A DNA stretch of 64,000 nt from Antitrichia curtipendula (Eukaryota > Streptophyta > Bryopsida > Hypnales > Leucodontaceae): assembly GCA_951230915.1 (NCBI GenBank), contig OX579634.1, forward strand, positions 41,863,570 through 41,927,569, given 5' to 3'. Of the stretch, positions 57,500 to 64,000 are shown piece after piece; position 1 is the stretch's first letter; each line of letters opens with the position of its first letter. The translations under genes and the position numbers were made by a program. The notes under the pieces are model-generated. The model saw only the letters and a list, made by a program, of their open reading frames with translations, was not told the origin of the DNA and searched no databases.

Positions 57500-60409
57500 C
57501 CCTTCCCTAGTTCAATTTGATTAGGAATTTAATATATGTAAAGGAAGTGCAGGCTATAATTAATGTTTTATTTACTCTATTTTTTTTTAGCATTTGCTTT
57601 AGTCTTTAATGTTATGGTAATACGTGCTAAGAATCCAATCCATTTTTTATCTTAGTTTTTTTCAACACTTCGGATTTACTTGTTTTTGTTAGGTCTCGAC
57701 TTCTTTGCTATGATCTTTTTAGTGGTGTATAGAAGTGCAGGGCGTAGTTGGCTGGAAAGAGATGAGGGCATACCTGGACCCACGGCCTACATGTCCCCAG
57801 GATCTTTTGGAAAAAGGGTAAACATTTATATCATCCTTATTGTTGTAAAATAAGATCACCTAGTTTTGTTCATCTACGAGGGCTTGATTTTATGTCCAAA
57901 CATCATAATTGGTACTCAAGATATTGTTTTTGGAGAGGTGGATAGATAGAATTACTATTTCACAAGTACGAAAGGTCCTACCTTTCTCGAGCCAAAAAAG
58001 ATTTTTTGGGGGAAATTTGAAACATCACATGAGGAACCTATGGCTTATAAGAAAGATCAATTATGATCGATGAGGCAAAATGTGAAGTCTATAATTCTGT
58101 ATGTCTAGATCATCATTTGGTAATTATTTTGTATGCACACAGATATTATTATTTTGCATGTTAAAATTTTCCTTCATGTGGATGAGTCGGTTGTTAATAG
58201 ATTGATTAGCACGTTGACAATTAATCTTTCTAAATTTGTCATAATTCTTGTGTTTGCAACACATTTTATTGGACATGCATGCTTTATGTTCACAATGCAT
58301 TCCACAATAGGTTGGTGGGTGTATATGAATTAAATTGGTTGTTGTTCAAATTAATAATTGTTATAGAAGAGAATTTCATGAGTGGAGTATCTACTAGGTC
58401 TTCTACCATTTTTAGCTAAATGAACATGTCAAGGAGTTGAAAGCATCCGAGTTTTCAATACCAAAAGATGTAGTGCATCTCTCTTCTCCTCCAACAACAA
58501 ATGAGGGTCTATAGGGCTCATTTTTATTGCGACGCTAGAGAAGCTACATGAGACATCACTTACAACACGGGAATTGTCGATTTGGACTATGAACTCCTCC
58601 CAAATTCTATCGGATGTAGGCGTCCTTTGGAAGATCCTAATGATATTGTTCAACACCTTGATTAGAATTGCGGTGAGCATATCATGGATACATCATGAAA
58701 ATCAAGGGTAATGTGCAATAAAGCAAGATCTTGCAAGATTTTGGATTTAGTTCTTTGGTACTAGGGATGATCCAAGCAAAAAGAACATTTCCATATTTTT
58801 GGCTAATTGCTCGTACATGCTATTTGTAGACAATTCTATAAACTCTAAGAGGAAAGTGGTGGTACTTCACTATCCACTAAGTAGAAGGATCATAAGAAAC
58901 CAAATATAAATGATGTTTAGTACATTGGAGAGCAACCTAGATGTTGATGTGCTATCAGCCACTATAATGGCAAACCTACAAGTCCTTGAATGTGAAAGAA
59001 GTGGGCCTTATTTTTAAAGGTCTAGAAAGGTATGACGATGAATCAATATGCAATGATAACCAATATGAAAAAAGAAACAAGAACGTGTTGTAAGTAGCAC
59101 ATAAACATTTGGGTCAAATTACACTCAAAGACTTGTACCACAAAAGAGTGTCAGACAATGTAAACACTACACTTTAACTTCTTTTGAATTATCATTTTTC
59201 AAACCTAATCTACTAATTATAGGTCATTTAGTCCTTTTTTACTAGGATCTCGAGTCAAGACTAACATGATTTTTTCATCAAAAAAATATAATTTTTTTAT
59301 TAAAGTTTCAATTGAAGTTTAGATATTGATCAGCTTGTCAAATTTTTCAATGGTAGAAAAAGTATCTAATTCTTAATGAATATTGATGTTATTGAATTCA
59401 AAAAATTGAATGAGTACATAATCATATGATAAAGTAGGAAAGGATTCTTCTATTATAATTTGAATATTTTTCTATTTTCAATAATATTAAAAAATAAAAA
59501 CATTTGAACGTCCTTTTTAATATAAAAAACAATATGAATGTTAATCATGTTAAAAAAAAGTACATTATTCATTTCTAAAACATTGTATAGACCACTTTTA
59601 AAATTGAGTGTTTAAACTTTTTATTATAATTAATCAATAAAATTTCAATAATTAAATAATTAATTAAAAAATTATTTATTTTATATGCAATATTGAATGA
59701 CTAAAAATCCTTGTAGACAATTATATTCTTGAGAAGTATGAAAAAATTAGATAAAACTTTTGTTTTAAATTGTTATATTGTAATGTAGACATTGGATTCA
59801 ACCTTGTAGACGATGATTTACGTCCTTCCTAGAATCTTACCTATAGAATTTTGTCTCTAATTTCCTAAATAGATGCATTGTTATGTTGTTCATCCATTAA
59901 TTTATTAAAAAAATGACAACATCAATGTAAATAATAAATTTAAAAGTTCAAAAAATTATCAAAATTGACTTCAGTCTAATTCTTTCAAAATAATGGTTGT
60001 AGTACTTTTTATTGTTATTTGACCCATTCAGATATGAATCGAGAGATTTAGCCATGGTCTTATTATAGAGTAAAAAATTAAAAATTAAAAATTTTGAGGT
60101 CAAATTTCAATCAATAAGATTTCAATCATTCAGAATCCAAAATTCATGAAACTTATAACATGTGATTCTAGTCAAAATGTATATTTTTTTTATAAAAAAA
60201 TGAAATATTTTGGCTTCTCATAAAAAAACTTATATAGAAATTTCATTCAAATAATAATAGGCGTAAATATAGTCCATTCTAAATAAGCTTGCACATGGAG
60301 GTAGAATCCCCTCAGTACAACAACATGTCCAAATTTTACTTCATAATTTCAATTTCTCAATTTATGAGAGCAATTTATATGGTGGCCAACTACTTTTGGG
60401 AGTCACTAT
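57500..60409. other. AT-rich intergenic DNA, no gene recognised
   Basis: A small GC-richer pocket lies at 57735-57815 without recognised identity. Frames at 58133-58333 (plus) and 58429-58680 (minus) are unassigned. Nothing is supported from 58700 to 60400. Confidence 0.4.
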
Positions 60410-60985
60410 AAGCATCTTTTCAAAAAAGTAACTTATAAGATTCATTTTTGAATGTAGTTTTTATAATTTTTCAATTTTTTTTGCTAGACAGGGTTAGGTT
60501 TACTTGCTAGAATGATCTTATCATTGAAATTATTGTATTTCAATTCCATCTTAGCGCTATTAATGGGTTAATTTTTCCTTTAATTTTGAACCTATTTCTA
60601 CTTAACAATTTTTTAATAAATAAAAATTAAGTGTTTTTTCTTGAATTTTGAATTTTAGATTTTCAACTCAGTTGTTCAACATAAAAAATTATAAAGTCAA
60701 AAATCAATAGTACAAAAAGTTTAAGTTAAGAAGATACAAAGCCAAAAAATCTAGGTAAGCAAAGTGAGAAGAAATTTGTTTTCTTCACTTTGGATGCAGA
60801 TATCTTGCAATCTATGCGGTCAAAGCTTCTAAAATTTCTTTTGTACATTTTAAAACTAGTCTAGTAGAAGATCTTGTGGTTTGATGTGCAAAAAAAAACA
60901 ATTAAAATTATTTTTTTGCTCCTTGCAGTAGAAATGGCAGTTTCAAATGTTTTTTGATGGAAAAAAGACCTTGGTCCTTTATAGA
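60410..60985 (-). mobile_element. piggyBac-like PBb, left half, inverted
   Basis: This is the reverse complement of PBb positions corresponding to about 9289-9866 ('gcatcttttcaaaaaagtaac', 'cttgcaatctatgcggt', 'gtctagtagaagatcttgtgg'), ending ttggtcctttataga before TTAA (60986-60989). Confidence 0.75.
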
Positions 60986-61359
60986 TTAAACTAATAACAT
61001 CAATAACATTGCAATTAGGTATTCAACATACATTATCCTCCACAACATTAAACTTGAGAATAACCAAATTCTACTTACATTTATAGATCCACCTTAAATC
61101 TCATGTTTGTCATAAAATATTATTTTTTTCATAAATATTTAATCCTTTAACTACTACAAAATGTATACAACACTTACTCCCTATCTTTGAACTCTTTCAA
61201 AAGGAATTTCCATGAGGTCTACATGTTAGATAATATCTTCTAACAAAGATATGTAGTTTGGTGTAACTTATGCTATTTAGATGAATTTCAAGTAGGCCCT
61301 AAGATGAACAAATTCTTTATTGATTTCACGCTAGCCTCAAAAGTAGTCTAGAAATTTTC

Positions 61360-61681
61360 TTCTTCTAATCACAAATGCAAATGGAACAAATCAAAGATTT
61401 TTATATGCAAGCAAAAATATAATCTACAATAAATAAATTATTAAATTTTTAATCTCAAGTTTTTTGGAGAGGGTATTGCTTGACAAACTCCTTTTTGAGC
61501 TTAGGGTGGCATAATTCTTGCTCCCAAGTACCATTTCAAATTAAAATCACATTTCCATAAAAGCCACCTTGTTTTTCTATCTTCAAAAAAAAGATTCAAA
61601 TAAACATGTTATGCATTGGGATTATAAGAACTTGATCCAACCTTGAAATGTCACCTAAGGGGATACTTGGGACTTTAGGAA
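61360..61681 (+). mobile_element. piggyBac-like PBb, right half
   Basis: It matches PBb from about 9890 to its right end ('aaatgcaaatggaacaaatcaaag', 'ggtggcataattcttgctcc', 'tatcttcaaaaaaaagattca'), ending actttagga before TTAA (61682-61685). It complements exactly the half found inverted at 60410-60985. Confidence 0.75.
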
Positions 61682-61685
61682 TTAA

Positions 61686-62503
61686 GGCATTATAAATTGC
61701 AATCTTTAGTAGAATGATGAAGCTAATTACATCTCTCAATTTGCATGAAATATGTAGAATATTGATTAAAATGTCATATATTCATCCCAAACCATGTACA
61801 TTCATCCAAAATGTAGGGTTGCCATTTGAAGCCCAACGACCATTTTAGAAATCTTACCCATTCTAAAGTAAAAATCTATCACCAAATATCTCAATATCTC
61901 TTTTTGTGCAAAATAATATTTAAAAAGTGATTTGTGTCCCTTGTAGACTTGCATATGTATCTGCAAAGGCCCCTCATTTGCATCTCAAATCATGTACATT
62001 ACATACTTGCCAAATTTTGGAAGTAGAGGAATTTTGCACATGCTATAGAGCCCACCCAATATTCAAAACAACATAATTTTTTTATCTAGGCACTCTAGTA
62101 GAACAAAATTATATTTTCTAATTAAGGGAAAACATGTACATGCCTTTGTCAAAATTCCATGAACATCCAATCCAAATTGACTTCATGCATGATTACTCAA
62201 GATCTCTTGCATTCATTAAACGGTCACTTGGTCCTTTAGGGATTAACAATAGAGTACAAATAACTCAACAATGCAACATTACACACAATATTTTACAATA
62301 TTTACAAAAGTGCGACATTAACACTTTGGGCAATTCACCAATATGCTTGGTCTTGGAGACTTGCCCTTTATTTGAAGGGTTTCCAATTCAAAATATGAAC
62401 TACTTGAAATTTTTTAATGGTGGTAAATAATACATTATAGTGTTCTTGCTAGGGATTGATAGCATGGTTGATTCCCTCTTCCCTAAAAACATGGGAATTG
62501 ACC
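61686..62503. other. AT-rich DNA with one piggyBac-like right end
   Basis: TTGGTCCTTTAGGGA followed by TTAA (62243-62246) is a good right end, but its left partner was not identified. A 98-codon frame at 62134-62430 runs across this end and is therefore unlikely to be a gene. Confidence 0.5.
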
Positions 62504-63060
62504 TCGGGGAGTTCACTTAGAGTATCCATTAAAAATCACGTGTGAACAAAACTTTGGACCCTCTATATACTTTTTGAATTTTAAATTAAAAATAAATAAA
62601 AATGAATAGATTTTCCTACTTTGAAAGTTTATGTTTTGAATTATTGATATTTTTATTTGTTAATAATAATTAGTTACAAATTTTTGAAGTTAAAAAATAC
62701 ATTGTAGGACTAAAAAATAACTTTCACACCCCTATATTATATATGAAAAAACTGTCTAAAAAATGAACAAAAAATTCCTAAAAATAATTTTTTATTGCAA
62801 GCTCATTTTGAGTTGAATATTGATTCAATGGTCATCTAAATGTGTTCTCTATAATTATTTGAGTTGAAAAACATGCCATTTTAGTTTATTTTCAACCTCT
62901 TCTAGAAATCATATTATATTTTATTGAGTTGGAAATTTTGGCAAGAGAAACCTACAGTCAATATTAAACAATGCTCAAAATTTTAGATTGAAATTATAGT
63001 TTATTAGAAACCACTTGTTCACACATGGTTTGTTGTAGTAAAACTAAGTACACCCCCTGA
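62504..63060 (+). mobile_element. MULE-like non-autonomous element, family M, copy 2 (557 bp)
   Basis: It is flanked by an exact 10-bp direct repeat GGAATTGACC (62494-62503 and 63061-63070). The ends TCGGGGAGTTCACTTAG and (inward) TCAGGGGGTGTACTTAG form imperfect inverted repeats. The body is colinear with 16350-16916. The 10-bp duplication points to the Mutator-like superfamily. It is non-coding. Confidence 0.85.
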
Positions 63061-63070
63061 GGAATTGACC

Positions 63071-63613
63071 ACTAGAAAATCCACAACTAACTAAATTAAT
63101 CATTTATGTGTTTTTATGGGTCATTTCTCTAATATAGGCATAATGAACTTGTTGGGGAGGTTCAATGGAAAAAATTCTAAACATAGATGCAAAACATTTT
63201 GGAATTTTTTCCATTCAAATCTTGTAGTATGAAAATAAGCGTTGTAATTTTTTATATTTTTAGCATCAAAGGTGTATTTTTAAATTATTATATATTGTAA
63301 ATAGATTTATCAATCCTCCTTTTCATTTCCTATACTATTTTTTTAGCATGCATGCCCCTCTTGACCATGTTCATTGCATGTACGAAACATTGTATAACGA
63401 AAAATGATCCTCCCTGTGATGAGAAGGTATTATGCCTCTCTAGTTAGCTAGGAAGGACTTATTAGGGCAATTTTTAGGATTGGAGTTGGTTGAGGAGCCC
63501 TACGAGACCATTTTGTCCATTGTGGAGGTCTCCATTCATAGGGTGCAAAATGGCCCAATGCCTCATTGATAAACAATATTATGCAATTTGTGGTACTAAT
63601 GCAATTAATGCTC
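63071..63613. other. Spacer, nothing recognised
   Basis: There is no supported gene or repeat. Confidence 0.4.
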
Positions 63614-63617
63614 TTAA

Positions 63618-64000
63618 CCCTTAAAGCACTAAATCGCGTTTTTTGGCAACATAACAATTTTGGGCAGCTCACTACGAATGGAGTTCTTGTTTCTTTTCTT
63701 TGAAATTTTCAAAGAATATGTGTCCGAGGAGTAGCTTTAAGGCCCAACAATTTCCATAACTTTTGACTACATGGTTAAAAAGTTATGGTATGATATGTTG
63801 TTTTCATTGCTTAGTTTGCAGTTCGGGCAGCCAGAAAAACTTCTTGAAAATTCACTTTTTCTTAAGATTAAAATTTGAAATCGGTTCTCTAGGTCTTTAT
63901 ATATATGGAAAGCTTTGAATAATTCCATTTGGATTAAAGAGACAAAAGTTATGGGAGTTTAAGTTTACTGATAGTTTGCGGGCAGTTGTGGAATCTCTAC
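63618..64000 (+). mobile_element. piggyBac-like element PBa, cut by the window edge
   Basis: TTAA (63614-63617) precedes CCCTTAAAGCACT. The following sequence matches 52516-52895 closely ('tttttggcaacataacaattttgggcagctcacta', 'gaggagtagct', 'cataacttttgactacatggttaaaaagttat'). The right part lies beyond the window. Confidence 0.85.

Noticed and set aside
1..64000. CRISPR arrays, bacterial operons, phage or integrated virus genes
   Set aside because: No regularly spaced short repeats, no compact gene clusters and no viral protein motifs were seen; the repeats are transposon-like.
1..64000. tRNA genes and snRNA genes
   Set aside because: I scanned for A-box and B-box type words and found no convincing cloverleaf; a dedicated tRNA search would be decisive.

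Overview
This is 64 kb of nuclear DNA from a land plant. The evidence is one intact, intron-split RopGAP gene (CRIB motif plus RhoGAP domain, a plant-only combination), plant-type DNA transposon remnants, and a decayed mitochondrial-type rRNA fragment. Nothing is bacterial or viral. The AT-rich, CpG-poor intergenic DNA crowded with old, nested, mutated transposons suggests a large, repeat-rich genome. Seed plant, fern, lycophyte or bryophyte cannot be decided by eye.

Layout. 1-42 kb is mostly decayed repeat DNA with a few GC-richer islands (about 7.4-8.1, 15.1-15.9, 24.9-25.5 and 30.2-30.8 kb) in which I recognise no gene. 42.1-47.6 kb is the gene territory: a five-coding-exon RopGAP on the minus strand (543 aa predicted), probably with a 5'UTR intron and a GC-rich leader. 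48-64 kb is repeat DNA again, with a CACTA/En-Spm remnant (56.3-56.7 kb) and a piece of mitochondrial-type SSU rRNA (57.3-57.45 kb).

The main discovery candidate is a piggyBac-like system. Several element families share termini close to CCCCTAAAGGACC, are flanked by TTAA, and range from 0.22 to 1.8 kb including nested insertions. A paralogous empty site shows that one inserted precisely into TTAA. Some are nested inside others or sit back to back on a single TTAA. A heavily broken piggyBac-type transposase (34.2-36.9 kb) lies in the same window: DDE-domain blocks and a Cys-rich tail are recognisable, and a terminus like that of the small elements lies 1.2 kb downstream. Coding piggyBac elements are, to my knowledge, mostly described from animals, fungi, protists and algae, so this land-plant association deserves a real search.

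Other elements seen: a Tc1/mariner transposase remnant (28.0-29.15 kb), a ~0.56 kb element type with 10-11 bp target duplications (MULE-like), two short inverted-repeat families whose ends both begin TAAGGTAGG, Stowaway-like ends, a ~1.07 kb foldback with ~450 bp arms, and a diverged ~375 bp tandem repeat. The only gene expected to be functional is the RopGAP, a negative regulator of ROP GTPase signalling. All coordinates were read by eye; element ends without a stated duplication are approximate.
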